Of a stretch of 64,000 nucleotides of DNA, positions 1 to 11,439 are shown piece by piece. The notes below the pieces were generated by a model that was given only the letters and a program-made list of their open reading frames with translations, was not told the DNA's origin and did no database searches. This DNA is from Stomorhina lunata. Taxonomy: Eukaryota > Arthropoda > Insecta > Diptera > Rhiniidae. Both the position numbers and the translations under genes were made by a program. Each line of letters begins with the position of its first letter. The first letter of the stretch is position 1. The DNA is taken from assembly GCA_933228675.1 (NCBI GenBank), contig OW121742.1, forward strand, positions 41,015,072 through 41,079,071, written 5' to 3'.

Positions 1-485
1 TCTTAATAGAAATTTGAAAATTTAAATTAGTTTCAGTGATCGTAAATAAAAGATATTATGGCCAAAAAAAAAAAACTCATATAAAAATCACTAATCTCTT
101 AGTTGAGGAACAGCAATATAACAGCAACACACGGTGGGTGATTTCTAAAAAAATAAAACGTATTGTCTATTCTCGTAGAAAGTGGCAGGAAAAGACTTCT
201 GTCTCCAGAAAGCGATCTAAAACTAGTGTATTAAACCATAACTCTGCTGTTCCTTGTTAGATCTAAACATAGCTTTGCTAGAAGGCAATCTACCTCTACT
301 AGTATTTTCTAGTTAACACATGATTTTAAACGATATATGATATCCAAGTGATCACCACAGTAAACCAACAATACGCAGATTTGACAATCTGTATTCGGTC
401 ATAACTTTCTTAATTGTCTTTAGTGTGCATTTTTGTGATGTGGAACTTCTAGTCCCTTAAAGAGGTCACGATTATTATTATTTTT
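1..485. other. Unassigned AT-rich sequence
   Basis: No gene, RNA or complete mobile element is recognised. Positions 131-145 read ACGGTGGGTGATTTC, and the same motif recurs inverted at 1676-1690. This may be a decayed terminal inverted repeat pair (see findings). Confidence 0.5.
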
Positions 486-1580
486 ATACCCTTTACCACC
501 ATAAGTGGAAAGGGTATTATAAGTTTGTGCTGATGTATGTAACGCATAGAAATATTGGTCTTAGACACCTTTTAGTATACCAATAGGCTTAGAATCACTT
601 TCTGAGTCGATTTAGCGATGTCCGTCCGTCCGTCTGGCTGGCTGGACCCCATGTAAACCTTGTAATCAAACTACAGGTCGCAATTCTAAAGATAATTTGA
701 TGAAATTTGGTACAGATAATTTTTTTGATAGTAGGACCATGGCTATTAAAATTCGTCAAATTCGGTTCATTATTTATGGTACCTCCCATAGGTCCCACTT
801 TCCAGAATTGCTATATTGGCCACAAATATCAATATTTTTTCATGAAATTTTAAAAAAATACTGCTTATGTAAACCTAAATCACTGTACCAAAGTTCGTTG
901 AAATCGGTCCACATTTGACCATAGCTCCCATACAAACTCTTCTTTAAAAACGCATTAAATGAGACAAAAAATCACTAAAACGCTCGTAAATCTAAAGATA
1001 ATGAAAATTTTGAGTTTATATTTTGCATACATAATTTTCGAGATAATCGGTCCACATTTGACCCTAGCTCTCATATAAGTCCAAATAACGGAAACAGGTT
1101 GAATATATAAGTTTTGAGAAAATGTTTGTATGATGGCAAAATTTAGCAAATATTTGTCTTTAAACAGGAAAAATAACACCTTTGACCTTAGTGGTGAAGA
1201 AAATGTTTGTATGATGGCAAAATTTAGCAAATATTTGTCTTTAAACAGGAAAAATAACACCTTTGACCTTAGTGGTGAAGGGTATCGTATGGTTGGCTTG
1301 ACCGACTATAGCGCTTTCGTACTTGTTTTTTTTTATTTTTTGCACATGTAATTCTTGTAAAAACTGTAATCCACTTGCTTAATTTTGAGAAAATCGGTCC
1401 ACATTTGACCCTATAATCCAAATGGCGGAAACAGAATACAGAAGTTTTGAAAAAATGTTTGTATGATGGCCAAATTTAGCAAATATTTGTCTTTATACAC
1501 GAAAAAAACACCTTTTGCCTTTGTGGTGAAGGGTATCGTATGGTTGGGCTTAACCGGCTATAGCACTTTCTTACTTGTTT
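486..1580 (+). mobile_element. DINE-1/Helentron-like repeat with doubled 3' end
   Basis: A non-autonomous dispersed repeat. It opens with a near-perfect hairpin at 486-517 (ATACCCTTT paired with AAAGGGTAT, CCAC paired with GTGG). A GTCC/GTCT/GGCT microsatellite follows at about 619-643, then several 'ATCGGTCCACATTTGACC' blocks. This order (5' palindrome, GTCY core, 3' stem-loop) is that of DINE-1 and related Helentron-derived elements. The 3' signature, GGTGAAGGGTATCGTATGG then an imperfect hairpin then TACTTG and a T-run, occurs twice, at about 1270-1330 and 1525-1580. An 81-bp segment at about 1119-1280 is duplicated in tandem. No transposase ORF is present. Assignment to the DINE/Helentron group is from architecture, not from a database match. 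Confidence 0.6.
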
Positions 1581-1584
1581 TTTA

Positions 1585-2000
1585 TTTATTTATTTATTAC
1601 TATTCCAATGTCGCCTGATATATCAGCAATTAATGTGAATGTCTCAATGTTAAATAATATTTATTGTTAATTTTTGAAATCACCCACTGTATGAGTAAAT
1701 GTCGAACAAAAACAACTTTTACGCATGCAGAGTTTATTAACATCTTATAAATAGTGTTTCAATCGATTTAAAATAGAATTGAAAAAAAAAACTATTTAAA
1801 AGCATTTACTGACTTTTTTTGTAGTTAGAAATTAGAGAGGAAATAAATAGTTTTTGCTATTGGAAAGTTAATAAAGACAAATGGACTAATAATGATTCTT
1901 TAAATACAATAAAAGAACAAGTGGTCAAAACATTTAATTATTTATGTTTCCACAATTACATTAAAAATATTTTCTACAGAAAGAATGTCCCTACGAAAAA
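1585..2000. other. Unassigned AT-rich sequence
   Basis: No feature is recognised apart from the inverted GTGGGTGATTTC motif ending near 1690. The sequence grades into satellite after about 2000. Confidence 0.5.
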
Positions 2001-2004
2001 GTCT

Positions 2005-3010
2005 ATATGGAATAAAATTCATTAAGAAATTTTTTTTAGAAAAAATTTCATTAAGAAAATTTTCCTATGGAAAAAAATTCATTGAAAAAAATTTTCTATA
2101 GAAAAAAATTCATTAAGAAAATTTGTTTTTGGAAAAAAATCATTAAGAAAAATATTCTATTAAAAAATTTCATTAAGAATTTTTTTTTTAGAAAAAAATT
2201 CATCAAGAAAATTTTTTTTTAGAAAAAAATTCATTAAGAAAATTATTCTATTAAAAAAATTATTTAGGAAATTTTTTTCTATAGAAAAAATTTCGTTAAA
2301 AAAATTTCATTAAGAAAATTTTTCTATAGAAAAAATTTCATTAAGAAATTTTTCTATAGAAAAAATTTCATTAAGAAATTTTTCTATAGAAAAAATTTCA
2401 TTAAGAAAATTTTTCTATAGAAAAAATTCCATTAAGAAAATTTTTCTATAGAAAAAATTTCACTAAGAAAATTTTTCTATAGAAAAAATTTCATTAAGAA
2501 AATTTTTCTATAAAAAAAATTTCATTAAGAAAATTTTTCTATAGAAAAAATTTCATAAAGAAAATTTTTATATAGAAAACATTTCATTAAGAAAATTTTT
2601 CTATAGAAAAAATTTCATAAAGAAAATTTTTCTATAGAAAAAATTTCATAAAGAAAATTTTTATATAGAAAACATTTCATTAAGAAAATTTTTCTATAGA
2701 AAAATTTCATTAAGAAAATTTTTCTATAGAAAAAATTTCATTAAGAAAATTTTTCTATAGAAAAAATTTCATTAAGAAAATTTTTCTATAGAAAAAATTT
2801 CATTAAAAAAAATTTTCTATAGAAAAAATTTCATTAAGAAAATTTTTCTATAGAAAAAATTTCATTAAGAAAATTTTTCTATAGAAAAAATTTCATTAAG
2901 AAAATTTTTCTATAGAAAAAATTTCATTAAGAAAAATTTTCTATAGAAAAAATTTTATTGAGAAAATTTCTTTATAGAGAAATTTTATTAAAAAAAATTC
3001 TACAAAAAAT
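2005..3010. repeat. 31-bp satellite array, CATTAAG subtype
   Basis: About 30 head-to-tail units of 31 bp. Each joins the palindrome TTTTTCTATAGAAAAA to a spacer of the form TTTCATTAAGAAAA. Units are most uniform at about 2280-2940 and decay at both ends. No coding potential is evident. The same subtype reappears at 7.5-10.0 kb. Confidence 0.92.
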
Positions 3011-3037
3011 TTTGCTTGCAAAATTTTTCTTAATTTT

Positions 3038-5494
3038 TCCATTTTTTTTTTTTATAGAAAAACATTATCTTTGAAATATTTTGTATAGAAAAACTTTCTT
3101 TATGAAATTTTTTCTATAGAAAAAAATTTTCCTTATGAAATTCTTTCTAAGGAAAAACTTTCTTTATGAAATTTTTCTATAGAAAAACTTTCTTTATGAA
3201 ATTTTTTCTATAGAAAAACATTCCTTATGAAATTTTGTCTATAGAAAAAATTTTCTTATGAAGTTTTTTCTATAGAAAAACTTTGTTTATGAAATTTTTC
3301 TACAGAAAAACTTTCCTTATGAAATTTTTTCTAGAGAAAAACTTTCTTTATGAATTTTTTTCTATAGAAAAACTATCTTTATGAAATTTTTTCTATAGAA
3401 AAACTTTCTTTATGAAATTTTTTCTATAGAAAAACTTTCTTTATGAAATTTTTTCTGTAGAAAAACTTTCTTTATGAAATTTTTTCTATAGAAAAACTTT
3501 CTTTATGAAATTTTTTCTATAGAAAAACTTTCTTTATGAAATTTTTTCTATAGAAAAACTTTCTTTATGAAATTGTTTCTATTGAAAAACTTTCTTTATG
3601 AAATTTTTTTTATAGACAAACTTTCTTTATGAAATTTTTACTATAGAAAAACTTTCTTTATGAAATTTTTTCTATAGACAAACTTTCTTTATGAAATTTT
3701 TTCTATAGAAAAACTTTCTTTATGAAATTTTTTCTATAGAAAAACTATCTTTATGAAATTTTTTCTAGAGAAAAACTTTATAAAATTTTTTCTATAGAAA
3801 AACTTTCTTTATGAATTTTTTTCTGTAGAAAAGCTTTCTATATGTTATGTTTTCTATAGAAAAACTTTGTTTAAGAAATTTTTTCTATTGAAAAACTTTT
3901 TTTTATGAAATTTTTTCTATAAAAAAAATATTTCTTTAAATTTTCTTAATGAAATTTTTTCTGTAGAAACATTTTTTATTCAAATTTTGTCTATAGAAAA
4001 ATTTTCTTAATAAAATTTTTCTATTGAAAAAATTTTCTTAATGAAATTTTTTCTATAGAAAAAAATTTCTGAATGAAATTTTTTCTATAGAAAAAAATTT
4101 CTGAATGAAATTTTTTCTATAGAAAAAATTTCTGAATGAAATTTTTTCTATAGAAAAAAATTTCTGAATGAAATTTTTTCTATAGAAAAAAATTTCTGAA
4201 TGAAATTTTTTCTAAAGAATCATTTTTTTTATGAAATTTTTTCTATAAAAAAAATATTTCTTTAAATTTTCTTAATGAAATTTTTTCTGTAGAAACATTT
4301 TTTATTCAAATTTTGTCTATAGAAAAATTTTCTTAATAAAATTTTTCTATTGAAAAAATTTTCTTAATGAAATTTATTCTATAGAAAAAAATTTCTGAAT
4401 GAAATTTTTTCTATAGAAAAAATTTCATTCAGAAATTTTTTTCTATAGAAAAAAATTCCTGAATGAAATTTTTTCTATAGAAAAAAATTCCTGAATGAAA
4501 TTTGTTCTATAGAAAAAAATTCTGAATGAAACTTTTTCTATAGAAAAAAAATTCTGAATGAAACTTTTTCTATAGAATTTTTTTTATAAATTTTATTTTT
4601 TCTTTAGAAAAATTTTCTTAATAAAATTTTCTCTTTAGAAAAATTTTCTTAATAAAATTTTTGCTATAGAAAAATTTTCTTTATGAAATTTTTTCTATAG
4701 AAAAACTTTTTTTTTTCAAATTTTGTCCATAGAAAAATTTTCTTAATAAAATTTTTCTATTGAAAAAATTTTCTTAATGAATTTTTTTCTATAGAAAAAA
4801 ATTTCTGAATGAAATTTTTTCTATAGAAAAAAATTCCTGAATGAAATTTTTTCTATAGAAAAAAATTCCTGAATGAAATTTTTTCTATAGAAAAAAATTC
4901 TGAATGAAACTTTTTCTATAGAAAAAAAATTCTGAATGAAACTTTTTCTCTAGGATTTTTTTTTATAAATTTTTTTTTTCTTTAGAAAAATTTTCTTAAT
5001 AAAATTTTCTCTTTAGAAAAATTTTCTTAATCAAATTTTTGCTATAGAAAAATTTTCTTTATGAAATTTTTTCTATAGAAAAACTTTTTTTATGAAATTT
5101 TTTCTATAGAAAAACTTTCTTTATGAAATTTTTTCTATAGAAAAACTTTCTTTATGGAATTTTTTCTATAGAAAAACTTTCTTTATGAATTTTTTTCTGT
5201 AGAAAAACTTTCTATATGAAATGTTTTCTATAGAAAAACTTTCTTTATGAAATTTTTTGTATTGAAAAACTTTTTTTATGAATTTTTTTCTATAGAAAAA
5301 TTTTCTTTATGAAATTTTTTCTATAAAAAAAATATTTCTTTAAATTTTCTTAATGAAATTTTTTCTGTAGTAAAATTTTTTATTCGAATTTTTTCTATAG
5401 AAAAATTTTCTTAATAAAATTTTTTTCTTTTGAAAAATTGTTTTGTTGAATTTTTTTATAGAAAAATTTTCGTAATGAAATTTTTGCTATAGCA
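3038..5494. repeat. 31-bp satellite array, TTTATGAAA and CTGAATGAAA subtypes
   Basis: This continues the same satellite with different spacers. Spacer CTTTCTTTATGAAA dominates 3060-3900 and 5040-5300. Spacer TTTCTGAATGAAA dominates 4040-4560 and 4790-4950. A block starting with CTATAAAAAAAATATTTC recurs near 3918, 4242 and 5322, so larger pieces have been duplicated on top of the 31-bp unit. The array stops at a short Helentron-like tail at about 5500. Confidence 0.9.
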
Positions 5495-5497
5495 AAA

Positions 5498-5545
5498 TAG
5501 GGTCTGGCTTAGCAGACAGTAGTACTTTTGTTCTGGTTTTAATTA
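5498..5545 (+). mobile_element. Possible 3' tail of a DINE/Helentron-like element
   Basis: AGGGTCTGGCTTAGCAGACA forms a short hairpin (GTCTG with CAGAC), followed by GTAGTACTTTTGTTCTGG. Layout and spacing resemble the 3' ends at 1276-1330 and 1528-1580 (GGGTAT, hairpin, then CTTACTTG), but the match is loose. Confidence 0.3.
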
Positions 5546-7485
5546 TTTTTTTTTTGAGTTCTCTAATTTCTATTTTACTATAATTTTATTTTCAGAAATC
5601 ATTTTGTATGTTTTTATGTGTTTGCATTTGTTATTTTTGACTTTGTTTGCCTGTGGATCTTAGCCACTAAAGTTAATACTTTTAAAAGGTTATAAAAAAC
5701 TTTATGTCGTTGATTATTTGATTTGATTAGACCTTTAACAAAAACCGCAAAATAAAAAATTCCGCCTTCTGCTTTAGTACTATTTTTCATTCATAAAATT
5801 TAGAAGATTAAATTGTGTTAAAAGCCCAGCAAACATGAAAAGATTGTTACGAAATTGACTTTACTTAAAGAAAAAGTGCTATGAGTTAACGATAAAGTCT
5901 TAAAAAACACTTACCGGAAGTAAATCTGTGTTAGTTTTTTTTATATCAGTTTAAACTTTTGCTACCTTTTTTCATTTTTAATGAAATTACAAGTTATTTA
6001 TTGTTAAGCCACAAAGTAGGAATTCTTGGGAAATGCCGGTTATAAACTGGTGCTAAGACGAACTTAATAGCAGTTTATTTTTAATTTCTCTTAATAGGAA
6101 GTAATAGGTTTTTAAAAACGGAGAGATGAAGTTCCGAGGAATGCAACTTTGTCAAAAACTGTGTTTTTATTATTCCAGAGAAGAACTGAGATTGGATTTT
6201 AACAAATATTTAAACATTTTCTTATATTAAAACGAAAGACTTAAGAGAGCTACATGAAAATACGAACAAGTGTAGAAGAATAAAAGAAACCCTCAGGGAC
6301 ATAATTCTTTACTTTTATAACATTCTTAAGCTAAATTTTCTTAATCTTACTTTTATTCTGTACAAAAATTTATAAATTTATTAATTTCCTTCTCAAACTT
6401 ATGTGTACAATTCCCATGAAGAATATCACATATGGTTTTTTTCCACACTTTAATGATTTTTTCAAAAAACTTCTTCGATCATGCACTTGTTCTTCTAAAT
6501 AAACTAAAACCCAAGTATATAAGAAATAATCCTTTAATTACCCAAAAATCTATAATAATTAAAGTCTAATTAGTTGCCCTTTTTTAAGACCTGGTGCTCA
6601 GCTCTCAATCTTCCCAAGCATAAGAAACAATATGTTGCATCATTTTGTTGCCTTAAGAAAGAAATATTCCAATTGCCATACTTTTGACACTTTCTCATGA
6701 TGATGATCCTATTGATGAGAAAAAAAGTAACCGCAATATTATGACTGTTTTTCAAAAAAACCCGAACGTTTGGCGTAATAATGAATATGGAACAGTTGCA
6801 TGAATATTTGCTTGCAACATATAATTTGTATTTTTTCCTCAAACAACAATTACAACAAATTTACTTCCTTTTTTGCTTAATGCTGACACAGTATGAGTGA
6901 GTGAGTATCCTTTGGTATCCTGCAGTTTTTGTTAAGGTCTTAAAATTTTTGAGTTGTTGTAAAATATGTCAAGAAAAAAGGTTATGACCTCTGGGTGTTT
7001 AGGCATTTACTTACAAATACTTACATACATATTCATCAAATGTATCAATGTATTTGCTTTAGTTCTAGTATGACCAATATTTGTCAGCTGCTGTTAAAAC
7101 GTTTCAAGATTCTATTTGATTTTTTTCTTAAAGAAAAATTCTATTGTTTGATTCATTAGAGATTTTTGTCATTGCAATTATAGTTTTTATGCAATTGTTA
7201 AAATTTGTAGGTGAGCGAGGGTGAGTTGTTATCCTAGAAACAGCTGGTATTTTTTGAATTTAAGAAAAAGTATTAGTTTAAACTGAATTTATTTATGTTT
7301 GTTTTCAGTTATGCTTTAGATTTTCCAAACATCTAATTTTCAACTTTGGTCAAATTTAGGCATCTGTTGCAAGGCACTTGTGCCCTACTAAAGCGCAAAA
7401 AACATGATACACTTTTGGTCTTTAAGAGGTTTATGTAAAAAGACATTGAGGATTAAATAATAACAAATTTCAAAAATTTTATATA
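5546..7485. other. Unassigned spacer between satellite arrays
   Basis: No gene, RNA or complete mobile element is recognised. Reading frames here are short and mostly start at TTG. A copy of the dispersed motif AACGAAAGACTTAAGAGAG lies at 6231-6249. Confidence 0.5.
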
Positions 7486-10020
7486 CAACAGTTTTTTATA
7501 GAAAAATTTTCATTAAGAAATTTAAACTATAAATTAAAATTGATTCAGAATTTTTTCTATAGAAAAAAATTCATTAAAAAAATTTTTCTATAGAAAAAAT
7601 TTCATTAATAAAATTTTTCTATAGAAAAAATTTCATTAAGAAAATTTTTCTATAGAAAACAATTCATTAAGAAAATTTTTCTATAGAAAAAATTTCATTA
7701 AGAAAATTTTCTATAGAAAAAAATTCATTAAGAAAATTTTTCTATAGAAAAAATTTCATTAAGAAAATTTTTCTATAAAAAAATTTCATTAAAAAAATTT
7801 TTCTATAGAAAAAATTTCATTAAGAAAATTTCTCTATAGAAAAAATTTCATTAAGACAATTTTTCTATAAAAAAAAATTCATTAAGAAAAATTTTCTATA
7901 GAAAAAATTTCATTAAGAAAATTTTTCTATAGAAAAAATTTCATTAAGAAAATTTTGCTATAGAAAAAATTTCATTAAGAAAATTTTGCTATAGAAAAAA
8001 TTTCATTAAGAAAATTTTTCTATACAAAAAATTTCATTAAGAAAATTTTTCTATAGAAAAAATTTCATTAAGAAAATTTTTCTATAGAAAAAATTTCATT
8101 AAGAAAATTTTTCTATAGAAACAATTTCATTAAAAAAATTTTTCTATAAACAAATTTCATTAAAAAAATTTTTCTAAAGAAAAAATTTCATTAAGAAAAT
8201 TTTTTTATACAAAAAATTTCATTAAGAAAATTTTTCTATAGAAAAAATTTCATTAAGAAAATTTTTCTATAGAAAAAATTTCATTAAGAAAATGTTTCTA
8301 TAGAAAGAATTTCATTAAGAAAATTTTTCTATACATAAAATTTCATTAAGAAAATTTTTCTGTACAAAAAATTTCATTAAGAAAATTTTTCTATAGAAAA
8401 AATTTCATTAAGGAAATTTTTCTATAGAAAAAATTCCATTAAGAAAATTTTTCTATAGAAAAAATTTCATTAAGAAAATTTTTCTATAGAAAAAATTTCA
8501 TTACGAAAATTTTTCTATAGAAAAAATTTCATTACGAAAATTTTTCTATAGAAAAAATTTCATTAAGAAAATTTTTCTATAGAAAAAATTTCATTAAGAA
8601 AATTTTTCTATAGAAAAAAATTCATTAAGAAAATTTTTCTATAGAAAAAATTTCATTAAGAAAATTTTTCTATGGAAAAAATTTCATTGAGAAAATTTTT
8701 CTATAGAAAAAATTTCATTAAGAAAACTTTTCTTTAGAAAAAATATCATTAAGAAAATTTTTCTATAGAAAAAATTAATTAAGAAAATTTTTCTATAGAA
8801 ATGATTTCGTTAAGAAAATTTTTCTAAAGAAAAAATTTCATTAAGAAAATTTTCTATAGAAAAAAATTCATTAAGAAAATTTTTCTATAGAAAAAATTTA
8901 TTAAGAAAATTTTTCTATAGAAAAAATTCCATTAAGAAAATTTTTCTATAGAAAAAATTTCATTAAGAAAATTTTTCTATAGAAAAAAAATTTCATTAAG
9001 AAAATTTTTCTATAGAAAAAATTTCATTAAGAAAATTTTTCTATAGAAAAAATTTCATTAAGAAAATTTTTCTATAGAAAAAATTTCATTAAGAAAATTT
9101 TTCTATAGAAAAAATTTCATTGAGAAAATTTTTCTATAGAAAAAATTTCAGTAAGAAAATTTTTCTATAGAAAAAATTTCATTAAGAAAATTTTTCTATA
9201 GAAAAAATTTCATTAAGAAAATTTTTCTATAGAAAAAAATTCATTAAGAAAATTTTTCTATAGAAAAAATTTCATTAAGAAAATTTTTCTATAGAAAAAA
9301 TTTCATTAAGAAAATTTTTCTATAGAAAAAATTTCATTAAGAAAATTTTTCTATAGAAAAAATTTCATTAAGAAAATTTTTCTATAGAAAAAATTTCATT
9401 AAGAAAATTTTTCTATAGAAAAAATTCCATTAAGAAAATTTTTCTATAGAAAAAATTTCATTAAGAAAATTTTTCTATAGAAAAAAAATTTCATTAAGAA
9501 AATTTTTCTATAGAAAAAATTTCATTAAGAAAATTTTTCTATAGAAAAAATTTCATTGAGAAAATTTTTCTATAGAAAAAATTTCATTAAGAAAATTTTT
9601 CTATAGAAAAAATTTCATTGAGAAAATTTTTCTATAGAAAAAATTTCAGTAAGAAAATTTTTCTATAGAAAAAATTTCATTAAGAAAATTTTTCTATAGA
9701 AAAAATTTTATTGAGAAAGTTTTTCTATATAAACAATGTCATAAAGAAATTTTTTCTGTTGGAACTTTTTCATTACGAAATTTTTTTTTAATAAACTTTT
9801 TTCCATAGAAAAAAGTTCATTACGACATTTAAAAAAAAAATCATTGGAAAATTTTTCCTATAAAAAAAAATCATTTAGAAATTTTTTTATCGAAAAAAAT
9901 TTTTTCTATAGAAAAGAATTCGTTAACATTTTTTTCACAGAAATGTATAGAAAAAAAAATTAATTTAGAAATTTTTGCTTAAAAAAAAAATTCATAAATA
10001 ATTTTTTCTATAGCAAAGAA
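7486..10020. repeat. 31-bp satellite array, CATTAAG subtype, with a 498-bp higher-order repeat
   Basis: About 75 or more units of the 31-bp repeat (TTTTTCTATAGAAAAA plus TTTCATTAAGAAAA), very uniform at about 8360-9690. Diagnostic variant units recur at an offset of exactly 498 bp: ATTCCATTAAG near 8927 and 9425, and TTTCAGTAAG near 9146 and 9644. A block of about 16 units has therefore been duplicated recently. The array decays from about 9720. Confidence 0.93.
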
Positions 10021-10502
10021 GTGATTCTTTAGAAAAAATATTTATGAAATAATTATTTTTGCAGTTATATTAACACTATTCGCAAAAAAATCTGGTTCCA
10101 AAAAAAAAAAAAAAAAAATATTATATTTTGAAAACTAAAACCAACTCGGAAAATACAATATGATTTTCGGATTTAGCAGGCCTGAGACATTTAGTTTTGC
10201 TCAACATATCTGGTGCCACAAAATCTTGTTGATCTGTCTAATATTTTTTCAGAATCTCATTCTCTCTGAGATCATTCTAAATTGTCAAATATTTCATAAA
10301 TTATAGCAACAGTAAAATTTTTTTTAAATCGGTAATGTAAGCCTGTTACTCTTACAATGTATTAAAATATTTGTTAACAGGTAATCGATATGTAATGAGA
10401 CAGGAAGTAGTAATTGCTGTCATACGATAGGTTTAATAAAGCAAATAATTATAAGCATTCAGTTTTTTGTACTTAGACAATTTTGTTTTTTCTTCAATTT
10501 TA
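10021..10502. other. Unassigned AT-rich sequence upstream of the LTR element
   Basis: No feature is recognised in this stretch. It contains a poly-A run near 10100-10120 and no reading frame of note. Confidence 0.5.
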
Positions 10503-10527
10503 ATATAAATGCAGTGTGCAATATAAA

Positions 10528-10944
10528 TGTAGTGTGCACATGTTTGTAGTGCACATGATCGACCACCCATGCACAATCACTTAATCATACATGCATGTTT
10601 TCTGTAAGTAATATCATTGTCCCATTTTTTAGTAAAGTCATTTGTTATTTTAGAACTTTGTTTAATTTAATATTTTTGCTTTGTTTGATTTAATATTTTG
10701 CATAGAACAAAGCGATTGACCAATAATTAGGTCACTAGTTTCATTTGGGAATTAAATTGCATGATTGAGAAACTCAAAGAGAAAACTTTAGATTCTTGCA
10801 TGTGTGATTTGAGTGCATTTAGATTTAGAAATTATTTTGTAAGTATTTAAGGCTAGGATTGTAAGAAATAAAGTTAGTTGTTAATTGTTATCAAAACACA
10901 TAACACTTGTTATTATTTAAATATACCCCGAAAAGGACATAACA
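10528..10944 (+). repeat. 5' LTR of the retrotransposon
   Basis: 417 bp, beginning TGTAGTG and ending ACATAACA, so it has the canonical TG...CA ends. By eye it matches the 3' LTR base for base. It holds a TATA-like TATTTAA at 10844-10850 and a polyadenylation hexamer AATAAA at 10867-10872. That arrangement gives a short U3-R-U5 with transcription presumably starting between or near these signals. The short motif TAGTGTGCACATG/TAGTGCACATG is repeated inside its first 35 bp. Confidence 0.95.
10844..10872 (+). promoter_or_regulatory. LTR promoter TATA-like box and poly(A) signal
   Basis: TATTTAA at 10844-10850 is a plausible TATA element. AATAAA at 10867-10872 is the polyadenylation hexamer that would act in the 3' LTR copy (17385-17390). 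The start site itself is not determined from sequence. Confidence 0.45.
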
Positions 10945-10958
10945 TGGCGATCCTGCCA
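10945..10958 (+). other. Primer binding site (tRNA-Arg-like)
   Basis: TGGCGATCCTGCCA directly abuts the 5' LTR with no spacer. It is complementary to a tRNA 3' end reading TGGCAGGATCGCCA. As I recall, this fits an insect arginine tRNA, the primer type used by 412 and mdg1. The PBS position is seen directly; the tRNA identity is from memory. Confidence 0.75.
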
Positions 10959-11439
10959 CTATCGATGAAGTGAAAGTGCAAAAACATAACAAAAGCAAAA
11001 ACGAAAAATTTAAGAAACTATATCAAATGTTGAAAACAAAAAACAAAAAATTAATAAATTTATCAAAATATATAAATATAAACAAACTATTTGAGTGAAA
11101 TAAAAGTGACATCCTGTGAAAATTAAACAAAAATCAACAGCAATCATTTCGATCCCGGTGGACATTCTGAAAAAATCTTAACCAAAGCCACAACACAAAC
11201 AGCAATTAGGAGAAAATTTACTAGAGGAAACATCAACAACCATCATCATCAACAACAACCATCATCATCAACAACAACCATCAACATCAACAACACAAAC
11301 AGCAATTAGAAGAAAATTTACTAGAGGAAAAATCAACAACCATCATCGTGAACATATGAATAAAATCTAAGGTAAAGGAAATAAAAATAGATTTTTTATT
11401 AAATAAGTGTATTAGTGAATATAAGTATATCTTAAAAAA
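10959..11439 (+). other. Retrotransposon untranslated leader with CAN-rich direct repeat
   Basis: An AT/A-rich leader. A segment of about 57 bp starting CAACACAAACAGCAATTAG at 11191 is repeated at 11291 with two or three changes, an offset of exactly 100 bp. Between the copies lies a run of CAT/CAA triplets (about 11231-11290). Several AUGs occur upstream of the small ORF, so ribosomes must bypass or reinitiate to reach gag. Confidence 0.7.

Noticed and set aside
1130..1351. 73-codon frame with an internal peptide repeat
   Set aside because: It reflects the 81-bp tandem duplication (27 codons) in the 3' end of a Helentron-like repeat.
6570..6842. 90-codon minus-strand frame
   Set aside because: Starts at TTG, has no recognisable domain and lies in AT-rich spacer.
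2005..10020. CRISPR array
   Set aside because: The whole 31-bp unit repeats including the spacer part; there are no unique spacers, no cas genes, and the genome is eukaryotic.
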